Positions 1-11,000 of a stretch of 64,000 nt of DNA are shown here, one piece after another. Position 1 is the first letter of the stretch, and the number at the start of each line of letters is the position of its first letter. This DNA is from Heterotrichella gracilis (taxonomy: Eukaryota > Sar > Xanthophyceae > Tribonematales > Xanthonemataceae). The translations under genes and the position numbers were made by a program. The DNA lies in contig JAULBX010027385.1 of NCBI GenBank assembly GCA_032358255.1, positions 1 through 64,000 on the forward strand, written 5' to 3'. The notes below the pieces were generated by a model. That model made no database searches. It saw nothing but the letters and a program-made list of their open reading frames with translations, and had not been told where the DNA came from.

Positions 1-926
1 GCCCAGAAATCGGCATGGTTATGTTACGCATGGGGAGGTGCATCAGCAAAGAATGGGTAGGGAATGGTGTGTGTGTGGTGCAAGGGGAGGACAGTGCACA
101 CCCCTAGTGCCGGACTGGCTGCATCCGGCCTCATGCCCATCAAACCTCAACCCTATACCCTAATCCCTGGATCCAAAACCCTAAACCCCAGCTCCAAGCC
201 GACCTACCTCCCCCACTGCATGTTGCAAAGTACTGGCTGTCTCCCCGCCACGTTAGTGCGGCACCACCCGGCGATGATTCGCATGGGGACGCACCCTGCC
301 CTTCCCCAGGAACCTGCGTCTCGCTTAAAACCTCCCACTCCTGCAGAGGCGCATGCATGGGTGTGGGGGTCGCTGTGCGAGGGCCGCAAGCAGTGGATAA
401 TGATGGCCATGCTGCTGTGCTGCCAGAACGCATGCAACTCACTGCATGTGGTGCCGATGGTGAAGAAGGAAGGAAGAAAGGGAACGCATTGCGGAGAGTA
501 TCAATGGGTGTTGTTGTCATGAGATACAGAAGCAGTGCCACACCATACAACTATTGAATGCAGGGTGCAACCGGGTGCCAATAGCGTGAAATAAAATGAC
601 CTGTAGGGTCATTTGACTGGCCTAACCAAGCCACCCAATGAGCAGCAACGCGGCAAGCGCAGGGTTGGCAGGTTGGCAACTTTCAAATAAAATGCATCAC
701 AAAGTATACCCGGTTTTTCCCCCCATGGCATCCAGTGATATCCATGGGGAGGTTGGTCCCCGCCAGGTAGAACATCGAACTATACCTCGCACGGTCGCGG
801 CATGGCATGACGCAACGTTGTCACGAGGGCACTGTGCGTAGCCATCTCCCCGCCCTCATCCCCCAATCCCACCACCATGCACCTCCCCGTCCTCTCCCGC
901 CCATCCCACCACCAAGCACACCTTAC
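1..926. other. No assignable exon; left flank of ELP1
   Basis: On the minus strand this follows the second ELP1 exon, whose donor GT lies at 926-925. I find no third ELP1 exon here on either strand. The stretch holds a telomere-like AAAACCCTAAACCCC run near 175-189 and several GCATGC palindromes. It may be one long intron. It could also mean that the gene is interrupted here. Confidence 0.4.
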
Positions 927-1521
927 TTAGCAGTAGCACCTGGCCATGGCCAGTGACCACCGCCAGCAGCTCCCCGTCAGGGCTCCAGCCACCTCCCTCC
1001 ACCCCCCCCTCCACCCCGCCCACCTCCTCTCCATCCGCACCACCCCGCACCAGCAGCAGCTCCCCACTGGAGGTGGCTACGCACAGGGCCTCAGACTCCA
1101 GCAGGTATTCAAACACGGGGAGGGAAATGGGGGGAGGAGTGGGGAGGTGGTGCGACCAGAGGACCTGCGGGAGGAGGGTGCGGGGTGAGGGGTGGTGGGG
1201 ATGGCTGGTGCGCACTAACCGAGAAGGATTTACATTGCAAATCCTTTTGAAAGAACGTATGTCTAGTTTTGGACGCCAGTGCGTCGAACCTTGGCACAAG
1301 GCATGACCCTAGCCCTGGGCAACTGCAATGCATGCATGCATGCACATGTCATCTTCTAACAGTACCTTTGTCGCCCCAGGCGACAAGCACACAATGCAGC
1401 CTGCATCGGTCGCCACATATATGTTTCCCGTATCCGCGTCGACGCATAGGTGGCGCACGTCCCCCTCGCTCGCCAAGTCCAGGCGGCGCTGTGCATCGCG
1501 GAGAACGGTCAGGTTGCGCAT
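927..1521 (-). CDS. ELP1: Elongator complex protein 1 (ELP1/IKI3), N-terminal part only
   Basis: Scaffold subunit of the Elongator complex, which installs 5-carbonylmethyl modifications on wobble uridines of tRNA in the cytoplasm. Two exons are seen: 1366-1521 (52 residues starting MRNLTVLRD) and 927-1164. They are joined in phase 0 through a GTACTG donor and a CCCGCAG acceptor. Exon 2 carries the typical first WD40-propeller blades: FEYLLESEALCVATSSGELLL, then GWSPDGELLAVVTG, which match the ELP1 N-terminal pattern of an ATSSG strand followed by SPDGELL. About 130 residues are visible out of roughly 1300 in the family, so the gene is partial. The next exon is not found in the remaining 924 bases to the window edge, so the locus could be intact with a long second intron or disrupted. 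The start is the only ATG before the conserved strand. Confidence 0.78.
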
Positions 1522-1906
1522 GGCGCCCGTACCCACCCCGGTGTAGCGACTCCTCCACCTACAGTTGTCTGGTGTGCTGTTCACGTGAGGAGAAAGCTCC
1601 AAGATGGGCGCAAACAGTGTTTGAGATGCATGCATGCAACTGGTGATCGACGGTTACTGAAGTCTGATCACTTGCTAGATAATTGTCCTTCGATCATGGG
1701 TATGACGTCATGAAGGCAGTGCTCCCTCCTTCTAGAAGCTATTGTCCTTCCGGCTGCATGTGCTCGCCACCTTTTGAGAAGAAAGTGTGCAGATGCCGCC
1801 ACCTTTTCTGGAAGGTGGGGGCCCCTCATGCCACCTTTTATTGAAAGGGGCAATATCTTTTTGCTTTGCAGCACCGGTTTGATAGCAGTACAACCGAGAG
1901 GCTCGC
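1522..1906. other. ELP1 upstream region
   Basis: No coding signal. It contains GCATGCATGC near 1627-1637 and serves as the upstream region of ELP1. The last eight bases, 1899-1906 (AGGCTCGC), are the left target-site duplication of the first MITE. Confidence 0.4.
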
Positions 1907-2334
1907 CAGTGGTGCCATCTTATTTTTATATCTTCGTTTTGGTCACCGAAATTGGGGCCATTTACGGCCCTTTTCCTCGTCATTGGGGGGTCGAAAACAG
2001 GCGTTCGCAATCCCCAAACCTCGTTTCGCCTGCCCGAACATGGCATGTTTTTGCCATGTTTTAGCCAAGTTTCGCAGCCTACCAATGAAAACCGTGCTTC
2101 TGTGCTTGTTTTCGACGACACTAGCCTATGTAGGTGCCCTACTGGCACTGCTAAAAGTACTGAAGTGACCACCATTCGACGAAAATGCTTAATGCCAGCG
2201 TCGCTGGTTCGTTACAAGTGGGACGAAAAGGACCCTGGGGATCCCGTCTTTCTGGCCGAAATGGGCTCGACCAGTTCGTTATTTTCAGAGATTTCGCCAG
2301 ATTTTCGTAAATAACGACGAAGATGGCCACACTG
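1907..2334 (+). mobile_element. hAT-type MITE, copy A (428 bp)
   Basis: The element begins CAGTGGTGCCATCTT (1907-1921) and ends AAGATGGCCACACTG (2320-2334). The ends are inverted repeats matching at 13 of 15 positions. It is flanked by AGGCTCGC (1899-1906) and AAGCTCGC (2335-2342), an 8-bp duplication with one mismatch. CAGTG termini plus 8-bp duplications are the hallmark of hAT-superfamily elements. No transposase is encoded, so it is non-autonomous. It is closely similar along its whole length to copy B at 2376-2812, but its target duplication differs, so the two inserted independently. Confidence 0.85.
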
Positions 2335-2375
2335 AAGCTCGCTACGTCATGCCCGGATTGCCCACCGGATGCGCG

Positions 2376-2812
2376 CAGTGGTGCCATCTTATTTTTAAAT
2401 CTTCGTTGTGGTCACCGAAATTGGGGCCATTTACGGCCCTTTTCCTCGTTATAGTGGAGACGAAAACAGGCGTTCGCAATCCCAAAACCTCGTTTCGCCA
2501 GCCCGAACATGGCGTATTTTCGCCATGTTTTGGCCAAGTTTCGCAGCCTACCAATGAAAACCGTGCTTCTGTGCTTGTTTTCGACGATACTAGCCGATGT
2601 AGGTGCCCTATTGGCACTGCTAAAGGTACTGAAGTGACCACCCTTGGTCGAAAATGCTTCATGCCAGCGTCGCTGGTTCGTGACAGTGGGACGAGAAGGA
2701 CTCTGGGGATCCCAGATTCCTCGTCTTTCTAGCCGAAATGGGCCCCGACCAGGTCGTTATAGTCAGAGATTTCGCCATATTTTCGTAAATAACGACGAAG
2801 ATGGCCACACTG
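2376..2812 (+). mobile_element. hAT-type MITE, copy B (437 bp)
   Basis: Same family as copy A. The left end is CAGTGGTGCCATCTT (2376-2390) and the right end AAGATGGCCACACTG (2798-2812). The flanking 8-bp target duplication GATGCGCG is perfect (2368-2375 and 2813-2820), which suggests a younger insertion than copy A. It sits 42 bp from copy A in the same orientation and does not encode a transposase. Confidence 0.9.
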
Positions 2813-3505
2813 GATGCGCGCAAGAGCCGATTCGCATATATTCGGTGAATCGTATCCAAAATCCCGGGCTTTTTCGACAAAAGTGCACCCTGATTTATCA
2901 CCAAATTTGTGCGGATCGGTACGCTTTTTGTACACGCGGGCCTCTGATGCAGCGTGGAAGCCAGGCCTGGAGCCCAGCCAAAGCTTCCAAAGGTGCAGTT
3001 TTCGTGAGCTCGATGCTTAAACCCACCTGCTTCAAGGCAAAGACGCTCCGTTTATGTTCCACTTCTTGCCAGAATCGTCTGGTCAAAGTTCTTTTAATTA
3101 CTACGGGTTGCAGTTGTTGGTGCTCGGTTGATGCGGTGCAATCCAACGTAAGATATTTTCACTGGTTGCCACTCGATTCGACGTGATCTCTTGGACCGGC
3201 ACAAGTTGAACGTCTAACAGTGCTGCAGTTGCTCTTGCCAGCCTTTTCCTCGTTGTAGCTGGCTATTGCGTCGCTGTGTGCCAGTCCAACCATTTCCACC
3301 GCCACATTTTGGTGGGTGGTAGGAGGTTGCACCCACCTGCAACTTTATCGGGGGTGCTGGAAGCGCTGTAACCACCAACCCTCGTGCTGTCCCTCTACAT
3401 GCCTTATGGTCGTCAGCTTGGTTGAAGCAAGGGCATCGAACCAGATCGACGAGGTTCTATAGCCGGACTTGCTGTCACCGGAGGCCCTCAGCTGTGGTTG
3501 TCGCC
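2813..3505. other. Intergenic, upstream of the 3506 gene
   Basis: Open frames here are short and lack recognisable domains or splice structure. I see nothing functional beyond the likely 5' region of the plus-strand gene at 3506. Confidence 0.35.
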
Positions 3506-4711
3506 ATGGTAGGTGGAGCTCGTTTTGTTAGATACGTTGCACGCCGTTGCACCATCTTCGCACCCTTGTACGTATTCAAAGGGGTGTAGCTCACTCCTTG
3601 TGGCTTGCTTGCTCCGGCGCTCATCCTCTGCCACGGTTGCTGACTTGTTTCTTTTCACCACAGCGCTGCCATCGTCCCACGCTACTGGACTACTTCCTGC
3701 AACCACGCAAGCGGTTGTACTACGAAAACAGGGGGGAGAAGTACAAGCAGCTCACAGCCCGTGTGAGGAGCCTGTCTCTGGCTTGCATCCCTGAAGGTGA
3801 GCAATTTTATATTTGTGAAGCGGCCTTTGTCCAGTGCATCTGCACACTACCTCGTCACCACCGCACACCTGTTCAAACCAGCCAAATTGCGCTTCACTAA
3901 ACCCAACGAACTGTGTCTCGCAGAGGCTGAGTCGGAGTTTATCCACGAAGAAAGTCGACTCCGGTCAGCCGGTTCGACACCCTTCCTCACTGGTGCTTTT
4001 CAGCAGGATGGTGATGTCACCACTGCAGCCCACCATGACGAGAGCACACCCTCACCTTCAGCCGACCTCTCCCTGCACGAAGAAGACGAGGGGCACGTGG
4101 GCCCTTCATACATGCTCCGCGTGCTGGAGCTGACTGCTGGGGAGCGCTCCGCTGCCCTGGACGAGCTACTCAACCTGGTGGAGGAGCCAGCCTCAAGTGG
4201 GCCCCAGGCGGTTGATCACCCTGACCTGGACATGGACACCATCAGGCTGATGTCATACGGGGGCTTTGGTGTGGTGGTCAACCAGCACTTGGAACCGGTT
4301 GCCTCACCAGAGCCCCTGGCAGACGCCGACCCCTCCCCACCGCCACCCTCCCCGCGCGCCCTGCCCGCCTCCACCATCACGGATGTGGTGAGCCTGCTGG
4401 AGGTGATCGCGCACCTGGAGCAGCAGCGGGCGGCACCCACCCCTGCCGAGCAGACCAAGCTGGCGATGCTGGTCAGCACCTTCTTGGCCGGCCCCTGGCG
4501 CAACCTGGGCCACGTGTACAGCAAGGCACTGAAGGAGAAGCCCGCGCTGCGCTCCAGGCTGCTGCACATGCTCAAGCTGCTTGCCTTGCAGCTGCTGCAC
4601 AACCTGGCGGGAGCTGCAGCAACCAGCCTCACCTCGTTCTTGAAGCCAGGCAGCGCCATCCGCAGCCTGTCGCAGCTGCTGGCCACTTCCACCCCACAGC
4701 TGCTGCCTTGA
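3506..4711 (+). CDS. Uncharacterised protein, 328 aa, three exons
   Basis: I do not recognise this protein. Model: exons 3506-3571, 3664-3796 and 3924-4711, all phases consistent. The 3797-3923 intron is the best supported (GTGAGC donor, TGTCTCGCAG acceptor). The first exon is the weakest, because its donor is TAC|GTATTC. The N-terminus (MVGGARFVRYVARR) is basic and could be a targeting peptide. The middle is acidic, proline- and serine-rich and probably disordered. The C-terminal 110 residues look helical and leucine/alanine-rich, for example STITDVVSLLEVIAHLEQQ and SRLLHMLKLLALQLLHNLAG, like a small helical bundle. Exon base composition is GC-rich like neighbouring true genes, and the long open last exon supports coding. 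It could be an algal-specific protein. Confidence 0.5.
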
Positions 4712-6033
4712 ACCCCAGGGCCAGGGCAGGTTAGGGTTACCCTTAGCATTGCCGCAGCGCTGTGCTAGCAACACCATGCACAGGGAGCTGTATCAGACAC
4801 TTCAGTTTTAGAACGCACGCCTATTCTTACCTGCCAGTGCTGTGGTATGTGGTGGAAAACGCAGGCTCTGTAGTCACTACCTTTGTTCTCTGCACAAATA
4901 ATTGCTCTCTTTTCCCTGTTTTTTCCTGTTGAGCTGCCTCGTTTGTCAGCGAGCTGCACAAACTTTCCCACTTTAAACTCTTCCCATAGACACTGGCTGT
5001 GCCCATCTGCAACGCATATTTTAACCAGGTGCATATGCCTGGGAGCTGCAGACACACTAGAGCGCAGCAGCTTGCCTGTCTCTTTTTCTACACTTGTTGT
5101 TGAGTGGTTGAGCTAGAGCTGGCCCAGCAGTTGAACGTCATGAGAGCTCACACCACTGATAAACCCAAGGTTTAGGTGCTTATTCCACTTATTCCACTAT
5201 TTACAACTGGGAATAGACAGATTTTTATGTCAGTAGCTTTGTACCCTGTTTACCCTGGCGTACAACAATAAAAAAGGCACCTGGTTGCCGGTAGTGTAAC
5301 AACAGTCATCCGTCAAGAGTGTGTTGTCACGGACTGAGCCTACTGACAAGCCATTGTTGCCAGTCTTGCCTATGGACCTCGATGTCAATCCTGTAACTGC
5401 AAGATCTGATAAAACGTGCGGTAAGCTTCATTATTACATCGTGACAAACGGTTGGCTGTTGAACTAGACCGCCAGTTGCAAGCCAGGCATGCGTGACCGA
5501 GTTTACAAAGTACGATGACCCCAGTTACTTGGAGACTAGCTGCAGGGGGGCCTATAGTGCAACAAATTGCAGCAGGCAGTTAGAAAGAAAGGATAGCACA
5601 AAGGCAAAGTTAAGGCCGGAGTTAAGGGGCACAAGTGCAAGCCAAAAGTCCCACCAGGCATTGCAAAAAGGGCAGGCAAACTGAATACAGCAACAACCTC
5701 TCCGGCAGGCAAGGGAAAAAATAGCTGAGAGTCGCCAGCGCAGTGGCACCTGAATGACAAGGCTGGGTTCACCAATTAATTAAGGTACTGGGCTGAGACA
5801 CCACCAATTAAGAGTTCATTGGCATGTGCCCTGTCAATAACGCGTATATCCCGCTCGAATGGTGACACAGGGTTGCAAATTATGGTCAAAAACTGTTAGA
5901 AGTAGCCAAGGCATAAACCAAGCTGGACCGGCACTTGTGCCGTTCCCAAACTAGCTCCTGGAATTATACTTGGACACCAACGTGCCACCTCAACCGTACA
6001 CCGGTGCCACTGACTTCGATGCCCTTCGCTGTG
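4712..6033. other. Intergenic between convergent genes
   Basis: This lies between the plus-strand gene ending at 4711 and the minus-strand gene ending at 6034. It presumably holds both 3' UTRs. TGTAA occurs at about 5295 and 5392, the usual green-algal polyadenylation signal, but both sites are far from the stop codon. No coding exons were recognised. Confidence 0.35.
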
Positions 6034-7585
6034 CTAGTGGCCACCAGCAGGCATGCCGTGCTTCCTGATGTAATCATCAATCTCCTCGGGTTCCATTCCC
6101 TGCAGGCCGCAACACCAGGTTGCCTATTGCGCAGCAGGGCCAGGTTGAAGGTGACAACAGGTGAAAAACACACACACACACACTTACCTCGAATGGGTCT
6201 GCTGTTGACGCGCCCTGGGTTGCTGTCTCTACGTACTGCTGTATCTCCTGCGCCATCATACTTTGCTGAGGAATATATCAGGTGCCCAAAGTGCAAGGCT
6301 TGCCACTTGCTATACCAAAGTCCTGGGAGGCACCAGTGTACAGCTCAAATGTCACCAACTACACGGAGGCATTGCATACCACCACTGCAATGAGCCCACA
6401 GTGCAGACTTGGTGTAAGCAGTGGCTACAGTGCTGGTTGCCGCAAGGCATGCAGGGCAGGCTGCTAGCCTGAATGCAAGCTGGAACCCATGTAGCTAATT
6501 ACTTGCCAGTGCTGCAGCGCGCTGGTCCCCATCTGTTAGCTGGCCCTAAACCCTAAACCCTACAAGGGCCTCACCTCCGGCGTGAGCCCCTCAAACAAGT
6601 CGTCATCCCCCTCGATCAGGCTGCGCCCTGCCAGCACCGCACGTGCAAGCTCAGCCTTGCGGGCTTCCTTCTCGTCATCCACCTGCACAAGGGGGGAGTC
6701 GGTGGCGGTGGGTGCGGACAGGGCTACCCCCCATGGCTTGCCACTGCAACAGAGTGCGCTGGTTATTACTGGCCGGGTTGCACCTAATACATAAGCCAGT
6801 GCATGCCTCACACTGTGATGTCTACAAACAGTAGAATGTATGGGTTTCGGCGTTGGACCGCTAAGCGGCATTAACGCTGTGCGGCTGTGCATTGGCACCA
6901 TGGGCATGGGCATGGGCGCGGGTGTTCACAAACCCCTGCCTGGCCAGTGCCTGGAGGGTCCTGTGACGGTGCCACTATGGTATGCATAGTTTGCTGTCCA
7001 TACACTTGCTCCAGCCCCATCTTACCTCTGGTACTTCGACCTCGGTGGGGTTGAGCCGCGTGAACAGGAAATAGGCCATGGCTGTGACAAACACCCCCCA
7101 GTAGTACTTCTCCCACGTCCTCAGGGCACCGCCCTCAATCTGCCGCCGCTCCCAGGGAAACATCATAGCACTAGCTGCACCAGCAAACAGCGGGCTGTTG
7201 AGTCGGGCTGGCAACCACAGCTTGGTGGCATGTCTACCCCAAGGCTGTACATACATGCATGCATATGTTTGCGTTGGGGAGTCGTTGCCCTGGCAATACA
7301 GCTCTACTCTGACAACTCACCTGTCTTTGCAGCTTCAGCTAATACATCGGGGCTGACTCCTGGGGCGCTACTGCTTGCGGTGGGCGCTGGCTGCGGCTCA
7401 GCAGATCGGACCCTTCTCGATGGGAAGGCGTTTTTTGGGATCTGGTAGTCAGATGCTGCTTTGGAAAAGCATCTAGACAAAGAGGTTCTCACATCGGTGG
7501 CCAAGGTGGCTGCTGCTTCGCTAGCAGACGTGGAGCAGGCTGCCTGCAGCAACCTCTGCCCACCACGGCGAAACAAGTGCGTCAT
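6034..7585 (-). CDS. Putative mitochondrial single-pass membrane protein, 221 aa
   Basis: Five exons on the minus strand: 7321-7585, 7026-7174, 6575-6682, 6188-6265 and 6034-6099; 666 nt in total with all phases closing. The N-terminus is rich in Arg, Ser and Ala with almost no acid (MTHLFRRGGQRLLQAACST), as in a mitochondrial presequence. Exon 2 has one membrane span after WEKYYWGVFVTAMAYFLFTRL, followed by a charged helical tail with two related short motifs: DDLFEGLTPE, and DPFEGMEPEEIDDYIRKHG at the C-terminus. Size and topology recall small accessory subunits of complex I (NDUFB11/ESSS type), but I cannot assign it. Alternative: if the GTGAGG donor at 6574 is not used, translation stops at 6560 inside a telomere-like repeat, giving 178 aa. 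The two downstream exons have strong sites and in-phase, family-like sequence, so the longer form is preferred. Confidence 0.6.
6170..6183. repeat. (CA)n microsatellite in an intron
   Basis: A run of about seven CA units directly after the donor of the fourth exon of the minus-strand gene. On that strand it reads GTAAGTGTGTGTG. Confidence 0.8.
6544..6563. repeat. Telomere-like repeat (CCCTAAA)2-3
   Basis: CCCTAAACCCTAAACCCTAC, lying 11 bp inside the intron that follows the third exon of the minus-strand gene at 6034-7585. Confidence 0.85.
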
Positions 7586-8003
7586 GCCGTGCGGGCGAGA
7601 CTCTGACAGGCAACCAGTTGGCGTTCCTACAAAAGGGTTGTGAGTGACTCAGTAATGGTCACAGGAAGGAAGAAGAAGGAAATGGTTTACTTTCCCAGGC
7701 CCAGGCATGATAGGCGGCAGTACGGACGGTGGGCCTTTCCCTCTTGCCGCCGCTCACGCAGCGTTTCTCCGTTGTTACAAAGTTTGAGAAGTCCTACACC
7801 CACTCCGTTGTACCTACCTGTAGGGGTTGCTGCCTTGTGACCGAAGGCATGCATCACCAGGCGTGCTTGCAGGCGCGCTGTGGGACCATGTGAACGCCCG
7901 GGCAAACGCATACACCCCTAGGCCACCAAGCCAAGTTACACGAAGCTTCTGACAGTCTCCGTGCGAGCACCAAAACTAACCAGCCGAGCCGTTTGATTCC
8001 CTT
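7586..8003. other. Divergent promoter region
   Basis: 418 bp separate the ATG of the minus-strand mitochondrial-type gene (7585) from the ATG of the plus-strand GAF gene (8004). This probably carries both promoters. No TATA box or other element is evident. Confidence 0.4.
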
Positions 8004-11000
8004 ATGAAGCAGGCGTGGCTGACCACCGTGGGGCTTCATAGAGCTTTGTTCGTGTGCATGAGCATCGCTTTGCTCTACAACAAAGCCATGGACCAGCCAA
8101 AGCTGGTAGGTCCACATGGAACAGCTGCCTAGCAGATACGTTGCTGCACCACGGCTGATGGAACAGCTGGTTCCACGCCCAAGCTGCTTACATGTCGAAC
8201 AAACTGCTAGATCTGTCTCTGTTTTGCTTGACCTGATGCACGGCGGGAACTCCCACCATTGCTGCCTTGGGTAGGCAGGTGGAGTATGCATCCCAACCCA
8301 GCCTTACACCCTGCCCCCACACCCTAACCCTGTTACCCTTGTTGCAGGATGATGGCAACACTGATGCGCTGGTGGCCAAGCTCCAGGAGGCTGACTCCAA
8401 CGAAACCCTGTTCAAGGTGTTTGCGCAGCATGCACAGGACACAGTGCCAGGGCTCACGCACGTCAGGTAGGCCTTGCTGCACCTCCCAGCACCCATGATC
8501 ACCTTCCTGTTGCAACCTGTGTCCCCACTAGGCCTGCTTGCTGTTCAAGACCTGTTGTTACAAACCTTGTGGTGGTCCACCCCCTGCAGCATCCTGCTGC
8601 TGCCACACCTCCAGCCCCAACCTCCACTGGAGCCTGCCCCGCCAGCGGGACAGGCCTCTGGCAAAGCCGCAGCACGCAGCGCAGCCAATGGCAAATCAAA
8701 GCCTGCTACTAGCACCGCCACTGGCCCCTCCACCAGCGGTCAGTCCGCCCTCTCCCCACCGTTTGTCCTGTCCTTCGACCGCACAGACGTGCAGAGCTGG
8801 ACGCAGATTGAGCACCTGTTGAGCACAGCCGCGGCTTCTGGGCTGGACTGGAACAATTGCTGCATCTTCAATGTATCTGGGGAGAAGGGGGCGGCGCTGC
8901 AGCAGAAGCCCTTTTGGCCGCTGGTGTGCACAGCGGGGTACTATGCTGCCAAGGTCAAGGGGGAGATTGTATCAACAGGGGATTACGCTGCCAGGTGTGT
9001 GAAGCGGGCTGTTACGCAGACACAAACCCTAAATCCTAATCTGCACTTGCACAGGGTTTTATGTGTGCACAGCTGCATGGCGGCAGCCAGCCCCTCACAT
9101 GCATGTGGAGTGTGAGGCTTGCAGTGGGGAATGGCCTGCATGCGCGCACCACTACTAGCAGTTGTGCAGCGTGTATGTGGGGCAACGCTGCGCTGTGGGG
9201 AACAAGGGTGGCCTTGCCATGCACGTGGGTGTGCCATGCTTGATGCATTGCGTGATGCATCGAGACGCATTGGCGCCCAACAGCGCCATGTGCACTATAC
9301 GGCTTGCTTGAAACGTGTGGCGTGAACAAGTGGCCTGTGCTGCTGCACCGCGCAACCAAGCCCCTGACCACCTTACCCCACGCCCGCGCTTGCTGGGCTG
9401 TGGGAATGCCAGGATCGCTTGCGTGAGGCAATTGAAAGCATGGCACACAGCAGTGCCAGTCGCGCTCTCAAGGGTTCCAATGGGACAGCTGCTTGTTTTG
9501 AGCAAGTGGCACGTGCACCATGCGCCGCACACCCACCCTTGCTGGACCCACCCACCCACCCACTCTCGCATATGCAGGGGCCCACACTTTGTGGACTGGA
9601 AGGCGCTGCACCAGGCAGGCGCCCAGTCCATGGTGTCTTCGCCCATGTATGCGCAGAAGCAGATGGTGGGGGTGCTGAACATGGCGTCAACGGAGCGGGA
9701 CGCGTTCGAAGGGTAGGGGGCCTAAACCCTAAACCCTAAACAGCTGCCTTCAGTGCGTTTCATCATCATGTCGGCTGGCCAGCTACTGCTTGCACGTGGG
9801 TGGCCATTACTGTGCACACCATGAGCCGCCTGTGGCTGTGCATACCGCTCCCGCCCAGGTGGGGCACTGTAAATTCTTGCACGCCGCCTGGCGGGATTGC
9901 CACAGCATTCAGGGTTTGGGTTAAGGGTTCACGGTGCTGTAAGTGTAGGATTCATGGTACGCGGCGCGTGACCGGGGCGCCTGTGCTGTGCAGGCTGGGC
10001 AAGGAGGTGCTGCTGATGTCTGTGGTGATGGCGCCGCACGTGCAGCACCTGGAGTACCGCACCATGCGCGCCAACTTTGAGCAGTTTGTAGGCAAGATCG
10101 TGCCGCACCTGCTGGTGTCGCAGAGCGCGAACGGCGTCCCGCAGCCCGCCGCGGGGGCCCCCACAACCCCGGCAACGGACGGGACCTGCAACCTGGTCAC
10201 TCTGGAGGACACTATCTCACCTGCCACCTCAGCTAGCGCCAGCGCACCCCACTCCATCACCGCCACGTCAGCGCTCGTGGGGGCAAAATCGCTCCCGGAG
10301 CTCCAGCGCCGGCCCGGGCCCCAGCAGCGCGGCGCCGCGGCAAAAAACCCTGCCAAAACCCTAGATAGCCGCGGCTCGGCGCCCTCCCGCACCTCCTCCT
10401 GCGACAGCCTGTGCTCCAACCCCAAGTGCCCCGCCTGCAACAGCGGCAGGGGGGGGGGCGGGGAGGGAGACGCGGGGGCGCGCGTGTCGTGGGCGGCCAA
10501 CGGGTCGAGGCCCTCCAGCTCAATAGGTGTGTGTGTAGGAGGGTGGATGATGGGCCTGAGGTGCAATGCATTGGCGCCACCTGCTGGGCCTGTGGGTTGG
10601 ACCCCCTGTGGCACTGTGATGGCAAACAAACGTTGGAGCTCTACAGCGCCGCCTCCGTCGCACATTCCACAGGCTGCTGCATGTGCATCATTATCAGGCA
10701 GGCACCAACCCCACCCCATCTAGGAGGGTGTTACCTACACATTCCTCCCCGCCCACCGCCGCCCACCGCCGCCCGCAGGCATCAACACCCACAACGCCTT
10801 TGAGCTTGAGCCCTACAGCAGCTACGACAGCGACCTGGACTGGGGCGACTTCATCTTCAACCTCATCTCCATGTGCATCGTGTACGCCTACTTCTCGGAG
10901 GCGGCGGTGGCGGGGGAGAGCCAGCTGGCGGTGTTTATTTCAATGGGGATTGCTGCCATCGACATCGTGCTGCTGGCGCTGCGCTGGCTGTGGTACGAGC

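Noticed and set aside
1732-2662. Apparent pair of similar minus-strand proteins
   Set aside because: The similarity is that of the two MITE copies; terminal repeats and target duplications explain it.
2644-3186. 180-codon open frame on the plus strand
   Set aside because: It begins inside MITE copy B and has no recognisable domain; it is most likely chance.
9721-9741. True telomere or chromosome end
   Set aside because: Only three units, lying in an intron with coding exons on both sides.
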